Below are positions 35,157-43,863 of a stretch of DNA of 64,000 nt, piece after piece; within the stretch, counting starts at the first letter, position 1; each line of letters opens with the position of its first letter. The position numbers and the translations under genes were made by a program. The stretch is from Enterococcus pallens ATCC BAA-351 (GTDB lineage: Bacteria; Bacillota; Bacilli; Lactobacillales; Enterococcaceae). The notes below the pieces were generated by a model. It was given only the letters and a program-made list of their open reading frames with translations. It was not told the DNA's origin and made no database searches. The DNA is taken from positions 434,001-498,000 of the forward strand of contig NZ_ASWD01000003.1 of NCBI RefSeq assembly GCF_000407485.1, written 5' to 3'.

Positions 35157-36086
35157 TTATTCGCTTTGTTCAGTTTCTTTTACAATATAAATTGGTCTCT
35201 TCTTCGTCTCCAAAAAAATCTTTCCAATATATTTCCCAATAATCCCCAATGATAAAAGCTGCAATCCACCAATAAAAAGCAAAATCGATACCATTGATGG
35301 CCATCCCGATGTCGGATCACCAAATATAAGTGCTCGGAAAATAATGAAAAATAATGCAATTCCAGACCCTACACACGACAAAGCTCCTACAAATGAAGCA
35401 ATATTCAAAGGCGCGTCTGAGAAATTGATAATACCATCAATAGAATAATTAAACAATTTCCAAAATGACCAGGATGTCTCTCCGGCAGCACGTTCACGAT
35501 TATCGAATGATATATATTCGGTTTTAAAACCAACCCAACTAAATATCCCTTTAGAGAACCGATTGTATTCTGTTACCTCCAAAACTGCATCAACCATCTG
35601 TCTGGTCATTAATCGATAATCTCGAGCACCATCAACCATATAGGTGTCGCTAATCTTATTTATCAAATGATAGAATCTTTTTGCAAAGAAGCTTCTAATA
35701 GGTGGCTCCCCCTTGCGATCAGCACGTCTGGTCCCAACACAATCTATATCAGAGGATTCAATCATTTGAATCATTTGCGGTAACAATTCAGGAGGATCCT
35801 GTAAGTCAACATCCATAACAGTTACTAAATCACCATTAGCTGCTTGCAACCCAGCGTATAATGCGGCTTCTTTTCCAAAGTTACGAGAAAATGAAATGTA
35901 TCTCACTTTGGAGTCTTTTATTGATGCCAATTTTTTTATAGCTTTTAAGCTATTATCCTTTGAGCCGTCATCCACAAAAATATATTCAAACTTTTTCCCA
36001 GTCAGTGACTGAATTTTTTCCATCTCCGCAAAAAAAAGAGGAATCGCTTCCTCTTCATTAAAGCAAGGAACAATAATTGATAACAT
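35157..36086 (-). CDS. GtrB/CsbB-type polyprenyl-phosphate glycosyltransferase (GT2)
   Basis: 309-residue membrane-associated GT2 enzyme that probably charges undecaprenyl phosphate with one sugar on the cytoplasmic face. It opens MLSIIVPCFNEEEAIPLF, has the GT2 DxD-type motif VMDVDLQDPPELL near residue 90, the FSRNFGKEAALYAGL stretch, the acceptor-side RDYRLMTRQMVDAV, and two C-terminal helices (about 228-255 and 263-288). I chose the ATG at 36086, with GAGG upstream; a GTG at 36095 is weaker. It is the last gene of an apparent ktrA-HesB-gtrB unit (11-base gap). The sugar is unknown, glucose or GlcNAc being common. Confidence 0.88.
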   Translation of the reverse strand: MLSIIVPCFNEEEAIPLFFAEMEKIQSLTGKKFEYIFVDDGSKDNSLKAIKKLASIKDSKVRYISFSRNFGKEAALYAGLQAANGDLVTVMDVDLQDPPELLPQMIQMIESSDIDCVGTRRADRKGEPPIRSFFAKRFYHLINKISDTYMVDGARDYRLMTRQMVDAVLEVTEYNRFSKGIFSWVGFKTEYISFDNRERAAGETSWSFWKLFNYSIDGIINFSDAPLNIASFVGALSCVGSGIALFFIIFRALIFGDPTSGWPSMVSILLFIGGLQLLSLGIIGKYIGKIFLETKKRPIYIVKETEQSE

Positions 36087-36097
36087 TTTATTCACCT

Positions 36098-36394
36098 CTA
36101 AACTTCACTAAACTCATATTTCGGTTCGTCCAGATCACTATCATAATCCACGATTAAGTTATATCTCTTGAAGAACCATTCATCCGCTTCTTCCACAAAG
36201 AATAGCATACCATCTACCTTTTCAGTAATCAATGGTTTTTCAGGTGTATCCACCGACATTCCAACAGAAAATCCATCATGTACTTGCGTTTTCCCATAGA
36301 CTTTCCCATAAAATTTGATTCCTTGTCCCTCACTTACCACAATTTCCTCTTTGAACCATTTTTGTGCAGCTGGTGTAACTGTTAATTTCATCAT
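36098..36394 (-). CDS. HesB/YneR-like protein
   Basis: 98-residue protein of the HesB/IscA-related Fe-S_biosyn fold, in the YneR-like branch of Firmicutes. It shows the family pattern LTVTPAAQKWFKEE and GFSVGMSVDTP, but the three metal-binding cysteines of true IscA are missing, so cluster transfer is unlikely. The ribosome site AGGAG lies 6 bases before the ATG. It lies between the RCK protein and the GtrB-type gene, with gaps of about ten bases. The function is unknown. Confidence 0.8.
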   Translation of the reverse strand: MMKLTVTPAAQKWFKEEIVVSEGQGIKFYGKVYGKTQVHDGFSVGMSVDTPEKPLITEKVDGMLFFVEEADEWFFKRYNLIVDYDSDLDEPKYEFSEV

Positions 36395-36403
36395 GTCAGA
36401 CTC

Positions 36404-37069
36404 CTATCCATTCATTTTCTCGTCAAGATAATCGACGTCTTCGTTTAGTCCGATTACAACCAAGTGATCATTTTGCTGTACGATTTCTTCAGCAGGTGGA
36501 GATACAATCGGCTCATCATTATTCCGGCGAATAGCAACTACGTTTAAACCAAATTTTTGACGAAAATCTAGTTCTTGAAGAGTTTTTCCATAAAACTTCC
36601 TGTTAGTTACTACCACTTCTGCTAAAGAATACTCTGCAGAAAGCTCCAAATAATCCAAAATATTTTTAGAAACTAAATTGTGAGCAATCCGATAGCCCAT
36701 ATCTCTTTCAGGATGGACTACTCTATCTGCTCCGATTTTCTCTAAAACTCTTGCATGGTATTCATTTTGAGCTTTTGCCAATATATTAGGTACACCCATC
36801 TCTTTACACATCAAAGTAACTAATATACTCGCCTGAATATCCTCACCGATTGCTACTATCACGTGGTCAAAATTGCGAATTCCTAACGAACGCAGCGTCA
36901 TTTCATCTTGAGCATTGGCAACTACTGCATGAGTAGCAATGTTCATGTACTCATTGACGCGGTCTTCATTGCTGTCAATTGCCAATACCTCTTGACCTGA
37001 TTCTACTAAAGTCCGGCAAATACTGCCACCAAAACGACCAAGACCGACAATTACAAAACTTTGTTTCAT
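36404..37069 (-). CDS. ktrA: potassium uptake RCK protein (KtrA/TrkA family)
   Basis: Cytosolic gating subunit of a Ktr-type potassium channel. The 221-residue protein has an RCK_N Rossmann domain with VGLGRFGGSICRTL and conserved glutamates near residue 125, and an RCK_C domain from about residue 140, which in Firmicutes often binds cyclic di-AMP. The membrane partner is not in the window. GGAGATAG precedes the ATG. It appears to lead a unit with the HesB-like and GtrB-type genes. Confidence 0.9.
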   Translation of the reverse strand: MKQSFVIVGLGRFGGSICRTLVESGQEVLAIDSNEDRVNEYMNIATHAVVANAQDEMTLRSLGIRNFDHVIVAIGEDIQASILVTLMCKEMGVPNILAKAQNEYHARVLEKIGADRVVHPERDMGYRIAHNLVSKNILDYLELSAEYSLAEVVVTNRKFYGKTLQELDFRQKFGLNVVAIRRNNDEPIVSPPAEEIVQQNDHLVVIGLNEDVDYLDEKMNG

Positions 37070-37150
37070 GTTCTATCTCCTTAAATTTCAAATTTCTGTA
37101 TTTTATAATTCAAGAGTCATCTCTTCACTTTTCCCAGTATAACAAAGAGA

Positions 37151-37190
37151 GGGTTAATAAAACAGAGGAACTCCTCTATTTTATTAACCC
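37151..37190. terminator. 40-bp palindrome at the liaR 3' end
   Basis: GGGTTAATAAAA-c-AGAGGA pairs with TCCTCT-a-TTTTATTAACCC, with one mismatch, around a two-base centre. It overlaps the last codons and stop of liaR. It works as a strong hairpin for the lia operon, though the T-tract lies inside the stem; another role is possible. Confidence 0.75.
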
Positions 37191-37808
37191 GTGTTTGAAG
37201 GCATAGATTGCTGCCTGCGTACGATCTTCTACTTCTAATTTCGCCAAAATATTTGATACATGCGTTTTGACTGTTTTCAATGTAATAAATAGTTCGTCAG
37301 CAATTTCTTGATTACTCATACCTTGGGCAATTAATAATAAGATTTCCTGCTCCCGATTGGTCAATTCTTCATGAAGAACGTGTCGATTCCGATTAGACAG
37401 CTGCTCCATCATTTTAGTAGTTACTTCTGGCTCTAAAACCCGCTCACCCTTGTATGTTGCTCTAATAGCATCCGCGATTTCGTGGGCAGTTGATGTTTTA
37501 AGCAAGTATCCAGAAGCCCCAGCTTCAATTGCTGGATAAACCTTCTCATCGTCAATAAAGCTTGTTACAATCAAAATCTTAGCCTCTGGCCAATCATTTA
37601 AGATCTTTTTGGTCGATTCAATGCCATCCATTACTTCCATCACCAAATCCATTAAAATGACATCTGGTCTTAATTCTAGCGCCTTATCGTAACCTTCTTC
37701 GCCATTTTCAGCTTCACCAACTACTTCAATATCGCTTTGAATAGATAAATAAGAAGAAACACCTAAGCGAACCATTTCATGATCATCCACCAACAACACT
37801 CGTATCAT
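37176..37808 (-). CDS. liaR: response regulator LiaR
   Basis: NarL/FixJ-type regulator that controls the envelope-stress response and, in enterococci, daptomycin adaptation. The 210-residue protein has a receiver domain with Asp54 ([14 protein letters not shown]) and Lys104 (GYLLKTSTA), then a C-terminal helix-turn-helix with [21 protein letters not shown]. Its start overlaps the liaS end by 26 bases. The 3' end overlaps a 40-base palindrome. Confidence 0.95.
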   Translation of the reverse strand: MIRVLLVDDHEMVRLGVSSYLSIQSDIEVVGEAENGEEGYDKALELRPDVILMDLVMEVMDGIESTKKILNDWPEAKILIVTSFIDDEKVYPAIEAGASGYLLKTSTAHEIADAIRATYKGERVLEPEVTTKMMEQLSNRNRHVLHEELTNREQEILLLIAQGMSNQEIADELFITLKTVKTHVSNILAKLEVEDRTQAAIYAFKHGLIK

Positions 37809-38868
37809 GTTTTGCCTCCTTCACTAAAGGAACTTTAATCTCAATACTTGTTCCTTGTCCTTTAAAACTAATAATTTTTGTTGTACCACCAACACCCGCG
37901 ATCCGCTCACGAATATTTCTTAAACCATAACTTCCCGCATGCTCGTCATCTGTTTCAAATCCTACTCCGTCATCAATTACACGTAAGCTGATATTCTGTC
38001 CAATAATTTTTAAGTATACTTCCAACTCATTCGCCTTAGCATGTCGCAGCGTATTAGAAAGCAACTCCTGAACTACACGAAATAATTGATCTTCAATTGA
38101 AGAGGATACTTGAATATCCTGGACATCCCACTTCAAACGAATTTGGATTTTCGTCTGTAACTCCTTTAATAATTGCTCAATTCCTTGACGTAAACTCTTA
38201 CCTTCCAAACTAACCGGTCTCAAATGCAACAACAAGGCACGCATTTCAGACTGCGCGGCATTGATTATATCTGCTACCATTGCTAATTGCTTTTTATAAG
38301 GTTCTAGTTCCTCAGAATGCTGGGACTGTTCATTTAACGCAGACATCATCATCATAGCCGCAAACAACTGCTGAGACACCGAATCATGCAGTTCTCTAGC
38401 TAAGCGGTGCCGTTCTTCTTCTAAGATTTTTTCCTTAGTCGTACCATCTACTAACTGTGGTTGACTGCTTAACTGCTGCAGCTCTCGCGACATACTAACC
38501 AATTTCTGCTGAATCTTTTTAATATCATCATTGATTAATAATAAATCCTTCGTCTGAGACATTGCAGCATCTAAAATAGGATGATCATAATTCCCTGAAG
38601 ATAAATATTGCAGTTTCTCCTCAATCTTATTAAACTGCTGTTTTTGCAAAAACGTAATTAAAAAATAGACAACAATTCCAAGCGTAAAAGCAATCATAAA
38701 CAGATGAATAATCATCGGAATATAAAAAATTCTAGCAGTTATCAGCTGCCCAATCAAATTTTTCTTGCCAATCGCATACATATACATGTACAACGTCGTA
38801 ATTAACAACAAAAAAGTTGTCAGCCCTGAATAAAATGCCAAGTGACCTCGTGAAAGCTTATTTATCAT
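37783..38868 (-). CDS. liaS: sensor histidine kinase LiaS
   Basis: Membrane histidine kinase of the LiaFSR system. The 361-residue protein has two N-terminal helices (about residues 10-30 and 48-70) with a short extracellular loop, the HisKA_3 phosphoacceptor in [19 protein letters not shown] near residue 160, and the ATPase domain with [11 protein letters not shown] and [19 protein letters not shown] four-base overlap (ATGA) with liaF indicates coupled translation. Confidence 0.95.
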   Translation of the reverse strand: MINKLSRGHLAFYSGLTTFLLLITTLYMYMYAIGKKNLIGQLITARIFYIPMIIHLFMIAFTLGIVVYFLITFLQKQQFNKIEEKLQYLSSGNYDHPILDAAMSQTKDLLLINDDIKKIQQKLVSMSRELQQLSSQPQLVDGTTKEKILEEERHRLARELHDSVSQQLFAAMMMMSALNEQSQHSEELEPYKKQLAMVADIINAAQSEMRALLLHLRPVSLEGKSLRQGIEQLLKELQTKIQIRLKWDVQDIQVSSSIEDQLFRVVQELLSNTLRHAKANELEVYLKIIGQNISLRVIDDGVGFETDDEHAGSYGLRNIRERIAGVGGTTKIISFKGQGTSIEIKVPLVKEAKHDTSVVGG

Positions 38869-39587
38869 ACCCGAATCACCTCAACATCGCCTAATAAAGA
38901 ATTGGTGATTAGTTTTATTCTTCTCGGGCTATCGTCGTAATCATCACTATACAGTTTTAACGATTCATTTTTCAAAGTAATTTCTTCATCTTCAAAATGG
39001 ACTTTTCCATAAAAAGTAGCGTGTTCAAATAAAATTCCTACCCCATAAGGGACCAGTATACGCGTTCGACCAAAAACCTTCCGGATAATTACTACACTAT
39101 CCTCTTTAGGAAGCAAGGTATTCCCTAAATCTACTATCGTATCCCCCGCAATAAGATCCACATTGATGTCATCCCATTCAAAGACCTGACTACCAATCCG
39201 CTCATTGCCAAACCAAGACTGCTTCTTTTTTTCACCTTGATGTTCAGTTGGGTTTTCTGTTGAGACAATAATCATCTGCTTTTTATTTTTAAAGGAATAG
39301 CTTGGAAAAGAAACTCCTGCAATTTCTACTCCCTTTAAGCCAAGAAATAAAATCGCAAAAATCAGCATTAACCAAGTTGCAGGACTATTCACCAAGCATA
39401 TTACTAAAATCAACGAACCCAAAATAAGCTGAAACTTCCGTCGACGATTTTTGCGCAATCCCCAGTAGATATTTAAAATCCCAAATACCACCATAATCAA
39501 TACCGGTGGATTTGATGAAACCTGCCACAGTAGAAAAACTGCAAGCAATGCTTCAATAATGATAAAAAAACGCCACGGACTTCTCAC
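38865..39587 (-). CDS. liaF: LiaF, negative regulator of LiaRS
   Basis: 240-residue membrane protein; the first 100 residues carry four hydrophobic helices, then a soluble LiaF-type domain of beta strands with GDTIVDLGNTLLPKEDSVV and GRTRILVPYGVGI, ending [12 protein letters not shown]. It restrains LiaS in known systems. Start is GTG with GGGGG 8 bases upstream. First gene of the lia operon. A direct GGAC repeat at 39648-39662 lies in its promoter region. Confidence 0.93.
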   Translation of the reverse strand: MRSPWRFFIIIEALLAVFLLWQVSSNPPVLIMVVFGILNIYWGLRKNRRRKFQLILGSLILVICLVNSPATWLMLIFAILFLGLKGVEIAGVSFPSYSFKNKKQMIIVSTENPTEHQGEKKKQSWFGNERIGSQVFEWDDINVDLIAGDTIVDLGNTLLPKEDSVVIIRKVFGRTRILVPYGVGILFEHATFYGKVHFEDEEITLKNESLKLYSDDYDDSPRRIKLITNSLLGDVEVIRV

Positions 39588-39669
39588 AATATTTCCCCCT
39601 GAATTGTTTATACCTCATTTTACTTGTTTTTCATTTCTAATACTATCGGACTTTAGTAGGACATAAGAA

Positions 39670-39698
39670 AAGCTTCACGAAATTAGTTCGCGAAGCTT
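39670..39698 (-). terminator. greA terminator
   Basis: The stem AAGCTTC-x-CGAA... pairs with ...CG-x-GAAGCTT and is followed on the minus strand by TTTTCTTATG. It lies 31 bases after the greA stop. Confidence 0.82.
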
Positions 39699-39729
39699 AC
39701 TATTCAGTCATTCAAACATGAATAACGAG

Positions 39730-40203
39730 TTATACTACTTTTGTAATTTTCACTTTCATATCGCCGCCAGGAGTAGTGATGGAAACAACATCTCCAACTT
39801 TCTTCCCAATTACTGCTTGAGCGATTGGTGAATCATTAGAAATTTTTCCTGAAAATGGATCAGCTTCTGCTTTACCGACAATTGTATACTCTTCTTCATC
39901 TCCATCAGGTTGTTCTACGAACGTAACAGTTTTGCCAATAGAAATTTCATCAGAAGCCACATTATCATTATCAATGATTTGTGCAAAACGAATCATATTT
40001 TCAAGTGTGCTGATACGCCCTTCTACAAATGCTTGCTCATCTTTAGCTGATTCGTACTCCGAGTTTTCAGACAAATCACCAAAGCTGCGAGCAATTTTAA
40101 TGCGCTCGATAATCTCACCACGTTTTACCGTTTTCAATTCTTCCAATTCTTGCTCTAATTTTTCTTTTCCCTCATGAGTCATAGGATAAACTTTTTCTAC
40201 CAT
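39730..40203 (-). CDS. greA: transcription elongation factor GreA
   Basis: Rescues backtracked RNA polymerase by stimulating RNA cleavage. The 157-residue protein has the coiled-coil N-terminus with [20 protein letters not shown] and the acidic tip residues in [18 protein letters not shown], then the C-terminal FKBP-like domain ending VKITKVV. It lies downstream of mltG, a conserved enterococcal order. Confidence 0.97.
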   Translation of the reverse strand: MVEKVYPMTHEGKEKLEQELEELKTVKRGEIIERIKIARSFGDLSENSEYESAKDEQAFVEGRISTLENMIRFAQIIDNDNVASDEISIGKTVTFVEQPDGDEEEYTIVGKAEADPFSGKISNDSPIAQAVIGKKVGDVVSITTPGGDMKVKITKVV

Positions 40204-40240
40204 AATTCTATTGCTCCTTCATTCTAAATAAATTACGAAA

Positions 40241-40277
40241 GGTAATCCTTTGTAGAGTTGATCCACAAAAGATTACC
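40241..40277 (-). other. hairpin in mltG-greA gap
   Basis: GGTAATC-x-TTTGT pairs with ACAAA-x-GATTACC around an 11-base loop. Only three Ts follow on the minus strand, so it may be a weak terminator or a greA leader structure allowing partial read-through from mltG. Confidence 0.55.
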
Positions 40278-40307
40278 ACGTAATTGCTTATTTGTAAATT
40301 AGTCTAG

Positions 40308-41759
40308 CTAATCTTTATTAACATATTTTTCAACTAATTCCATGTGCTCATCATACGTTTTAGCATAATACACTTTTCCGGTTGAAATGTCTGCTACAAA
40401 ATAGTAATAATCATTGGCGGTTGGTTCCAGTACAGCCAAGATTGCGTCTTGACTTGGGCTATCAAAAGGCCCTGGACCATAACCTGTATTTACATATAAA
40501 TTATACGGAGAATCAATTTCTGTGTCCTTATAAGAAACAACTTCTTTATGCTCTCCCAATGCATAAAGGATTGAGATATCCGATTGCAACGGCATGCCTT
40601 CATCAATACGATTGAAGAACACTTGAGCAATTTTTTTACGATCCTCTGTTGTTACTCCTTCCTTCTCAACCAAGGAAGCCAATGTCATAACTTCTTGTAC
40701 AGTCATTCCCTTTTCTTTAATCCGACTGTAGTAAGGTGCCATTACTTGATTAGTCGCATCAACCATTTGAGTAACCAATTCTTGCAAATTATTAGTTTTC
40801 AAAACATTATACGTAGCAGGGAATAAATATCCTTCTAAACGATACTTAACTCCTTCAGCACTTCCTGCGTCAGTTAATAAATCTGGATATTGTTCCTTTA
40901 ATTGGTTGAAGAATGCATCATCATTCATCAATTTCAAGAAGTCTTCTTTACTAAAGTCGGTTTTCTTAGCAACTAGGGTTCCAATCTGGTCAACATCATA
41001 ACCTTCAGGGATTGTCAGTTTAGACGCATCATCTAAAGGCACATCACTTCCACCTTGCTGCAGCTCCTTGCCGATTTGATCTAATGTCATATTAGGCGAG
41101 AACTGATAATAACCAGCCTGAAAGTTCGTCAAGTTTTTAAATTTAGTATAGAAATTAAAAACTAACCCATCACGAATAACGTCATCTTTTTCTAAAATTT
41201 CACCAATCTGTCGATTTGATGATCCACTAGGGATTTCTACTTGCACCAATTTTTTATCATTAGTATCTAACGGTTTTAAACCTGCACTGACATAATTATA
41301 TCCGGAAATAGCCAAAATTCCAGCAATAATCAATATCGCAACAGTCAAAACATAGACGATCTTTCGAACGACTCGATCTTCTTTTCTACGTTCTGCTCGC
41401 TTCAAATTGCTCTCCTCGCTTAACTCTTCTTCGTATTCGTCATAATCTATTTGACGAATCTCTTCGATTTTATCACTTAGCTTTTCAAAAATAGTCGGTT
41501 CATCAACCTCTTCGATAATAGCTGGAACTGCTGCTTGCTCTTCTATCTTTTTAGAATTAGTCGAAGCTTCCTTTTTTGTAGAAGGTTGCTTTTTTTCTTT
41601 AATAATCGGTTCTTGTTTAGGAGCATACGGTCGTTCAATCTTTTGGATAGACTCTTCGCCCTGTTCAGTCTCACGTTTTTGCCGATTTTCTTCTAACGCA
41701 CGCATAATCTGTTCTTTAAAAGAACCTTCTTCTGAGTGTGTGTTCTGCACGTCAGACAA
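40308..41759 (-). CDS. mltG: endolytic transglycosylase MltG
   Basis: Membrane-anchored lytic transglycosylase that cuts nascent glycan strands during growth. The 483-residue protein has a long, highly charged cytoplasmic region (about residues 1-130, rich in Lys/Glu), one membrane helix around residues 137-160, then the LysM-like and YceG domains. The catalytic glutamate is in TLASLVEKEGVTTEDR. Start is TTG with GGAG 5 bases upstream. A candidate promoter reads TTTCAC, 17 bases, TATAAT. Confidence 0.93.
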   Translation of the reverse strand: MSDVQNTHSEEGSFKEQIMRALEENRQKRETEQGEESIQKIERPYAPKQEPIIKEKKQPSTKKEASTNSKKIEEQAAVPAIIEEVDEPTIFEKLSDKIEEIRQIDYDEYEEELSEESNLKRAERRKEDRVVRKIVYVLTVAILIIAGILAISGYNYVSAGLKPLDTNDKKLVQVEIPSGSSNRQIGEILEKDDVIRDGLVFNFYTKFKNLTNFQAGYYQFSPNMTLDQIGKELQQGGSDVPLDDASKLTIPEGYDVDQIGTLVAKKTDFSKEDFLKLMNDDAFFNQLKEQYPDLLTDAGSAEGVKYRLEGYLFPATYNVLKTNNLQELVTQMVDATNQVMAPYYSRIKEKGMTVQEVMTLASLVEKEGVTTEDRKKIAQVFFNRIDEGMPLQSDISILYALGEHKEVVSYKDTEIDSPYNLYVNTGYGPGPFDSPSQDAILAVLEPTANDYYYFVADISTGKVYYAKTYDEHMELVEKYVNKD

Positions 41760-41850
41760 AACAACTCCCCCTTACTTCATGTCATAACTTTGTATATTAT
41801 ACATGAAAGTTTGGAGGAGTGAAATGGTATTCGATGTTTCGTAATAAATT

Positions 41851-42807
41851 TTACACTTTTGTAGTATCTCTCTTGTAAGAAATTTCATTGTATACATGGT
41901 AAAGATTCAATTCGTAATCCTTTTTAGCGTTTGTAACCACTGTATCAAGTATCAAACCAGTAATCAGCAACAAAAGGGCGAGCGTCATCAAACCAGTAGC
42001 TAGAACTGAAGATGGTAATTTGGTGATGAAGCCTGTTTTAATAAACTCAGAAATCACTGGAATACCAGTGATTAAGCCTAGTAAAAAGAAAAATACAGTA
42101 AAAATCGAAAAGAATAACATCGGCTTGTAATCTTTACACATCTTAACAATCGTAAGCAATACCTTAATCCCATCAGAAACAGTATTCAGTTTTGATTCAC
42201 TGCCTTCAGGACGATCACGATAATCGATAGGAATCTCAACAAGTTTAAAACGCTTGTCTAATGCATGAATAGTAAACTCAGTTTCAATTTGGAAACCTGA
42301 ACTCATTACAGGAAAACTTTTAACAAACAATTTGTTAAATCCACGATAGCCAGTCATAACATCTTTGATATTTGCTTTATATAATTGGTTGATAGTATTT
42401 TTTACTAGATTATTGCCCACATCATGAAAAGCACGCTTATTCTCCTCAAAGTAGGTGCCATTAGATAATCGGTCACCAATCACCATATCTGCCCTACCTT
42501 CTCTCAGCGCCTTTAAAAGCTCATGAGCAGACTCAGCTGGATATGTATCATCACCATCCACCATTAAATAGTAATCTGCATCAATATCAAAAAACATCTG
42601 GCGAATCACGTTGCCTTTCCCTTGACGAGGTTCTTTACGGACGATTACACCTTCGTTTAAAGCAATCTGGTAAGTGTCATCAGTAGAGTTATTGTCATAG
42701 ACATAGATGTCTGCATTGGGAAGTTCTTTTTGGAAATCGTTGATTACTTTTTTTATGGTTAGAGCTTCGTTATAGCAAGGAATTAGTACTGCTATTTTTT
42801 CAGTCAT
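41851..42807 (-). CDS. GT2 glycosyltransferase with two C-terminal helices (GtrB/DPM1-like)
   Basis: 318-residue membrane-associated GT2 enzyme. It opens MTEKIAVLIPCYNEALTIKK, has the DxD motif LMVDGDDTYPAE near residue 92, the acceptor segment VMTGYRGFNKLF near residue 153, and two helices near residues 230-255 and 265-290. It resembles polyprenyl-phosphate glycosyltransferases, so it may be a second donor-sugar maker. A terminator at 42886 separates it from the polysaccharide genes before it. Confidence 0.82.
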   Translation of the reverse strand: MTEKIAVLIPCYNEALTIKKVINDFQKELPNADIYVYDNNSTDDTYQIALNEGVIVRKEPRQGKGNVIRQMFFDIDADYYLMVDGDDTYPAESAHELLKALREGRADMVIGDRLSNGTYFEENKRAFHDVGNNLVKNTINQLYKANIKDVMTGYRGFNKLFVKSFPVMSSGFQIETEFTIHALDKRFKLVEIPIDYRDRPEGSESKLNTVSDGIKVLLTIVKMCKDYKPMLFFSIFTVFFFLLGLITGIPVISEFIKTGFITKLPSSVLATGLMTLALLLLITGLILDTVVTNAKKDYELNLYHVYNEISYKRDTTKV

Positions 42808-42885
42808 TTACTTTTCTCCTTTAAAACATTTCACATTGTACTAAGGATACAGGAAAATCTTAAAATTATCCATAAGAATAGAAAA

Positions 42886-42908
42886 AAGCCTGAAACAAAA
42901 CAGGCCTT
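42886..42908 (-). terminator. terminator of variable polysaccharide operon
   Basis: AAGCCTG / CAGGC-c-TT forms a stem with an eight-base loop overlapping the stop codon of the epimerase gene, with six Ts following on the minus strand. Confidence 0.88.
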
Positions 42909-43863
42909 AAATCAAATTTTCAGATTTGAGATAATTTTTCATTCCAGATTGAATACTATAATTACGTTCAAAACCAATTGATAGGAGTCTTGAAATATCG
43001 GCTACAGAATCTTTGATATCTCCAGATCTTTCCGGTTTATAAGCAACGGGTAACTTCACTCCTAACGATTTATCAATAACCTGAATTAATTCATTTAAAG
43101 TAATCGATCTTCCCGTACCAACATTGTATTGTTTTCCTAAAGTTTCTTCTTTTTCTGCGATCAGCAATAATGCCTGAATTACATCATCTACATACACAAA
43201 ATCTCTGGATTGAGATCCATCGCCAAAAAGAGAAAATTCTACTGATTCACCCCTTAATAGCTTTTTATAACAATTTACTAAAATAGAAATCACACCACTA
43301 TATGGAGATTCAGGATTTTGATTTGGTCCGTAAACATTAAAAAAACGAACCGCACTTGTTGGAATACCGTACAAGTGATTGTAATTTAATACATATTGCT
43401 CTGCAGCAAATTTATCAACCGCATAAGGAGTTAAAGGACGAATAACAGATTCTTCTCTTTTAGGAAGAGTTGGCTCATCACCATAGACTGCTGCAGATGA
43501 ACTAAACACTAAACGTTTTAGATTCTTTTGATGCTTGCGAATTAATTCGAGCAACATTAATACACTCTCGAAATTCACTTGATGAGTTTCGACCGGGCGT
43601 TCTACAGAATCCGCTACACTTGCTATAGCAGCTAAGTGAACGATGTAGTCAAATTTATTTTCAGATAAAATCTTCTCCATCAACCCTTGATCTGTAACAC
43701 TTCCTTCAATAAAAGTGATATTCTTATTAAAATTAATATTTTCTTTTTTTCCCATGGATAAGTCATCAACTACTACAACATTATTAGACTGACAAGCTTG
43801 ATTAGTAAGCGTTGAACCAATAAAACCTGCTCCACCTGTTATTAAAAAATTAGAATTAGTCAT
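42907..43863 (-). CDS. NAD-dependent sugar epimerase/dehydratase
   Basis: 318-residue extended SDR related to UDP-glucose or UDP-GlcNAc 4-epimerases. It shows ITGGAGFIGSTL at residues 7-18, the substrate-site VFSSSAAVYG, and YAVDKFAAEQYV with the catalytic Tyr-Lys pair near residue 150. It probably makes a nucleotide sugar such as UDP-galactose or GalNAc for the decoration. Its start overlaps the polymerase stop by eight bases. Confidence 0.87.
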   Translation of the reverse strand: MTNSNFLITGGAGFIGSTLTNQACQSNNVVVVDDLSMGKKENINFNKNITFIEGSVTDQGLMEKILSENKFDYIVHLAAIASVADSVERPVETHQVNFESVLMLLELIRKHQKNLKRLVFSSSAAVYGDEPTLPKREESVIRPLTPYAVDKFAAEQYVLNYNHLYGIPTSAVRFFNVYGPNQNPESPYSGVISILVNCYKKLLRGESVEFSLFGDGSQSRDFVYVDDVIQALLLIAEKEETLGKQYNVGTGRSITLNELIQVIDKSLGVKLPVAYKPERSGDIKDSVADISRLLSIGFERNYSIQSGMKNYLKSENLI

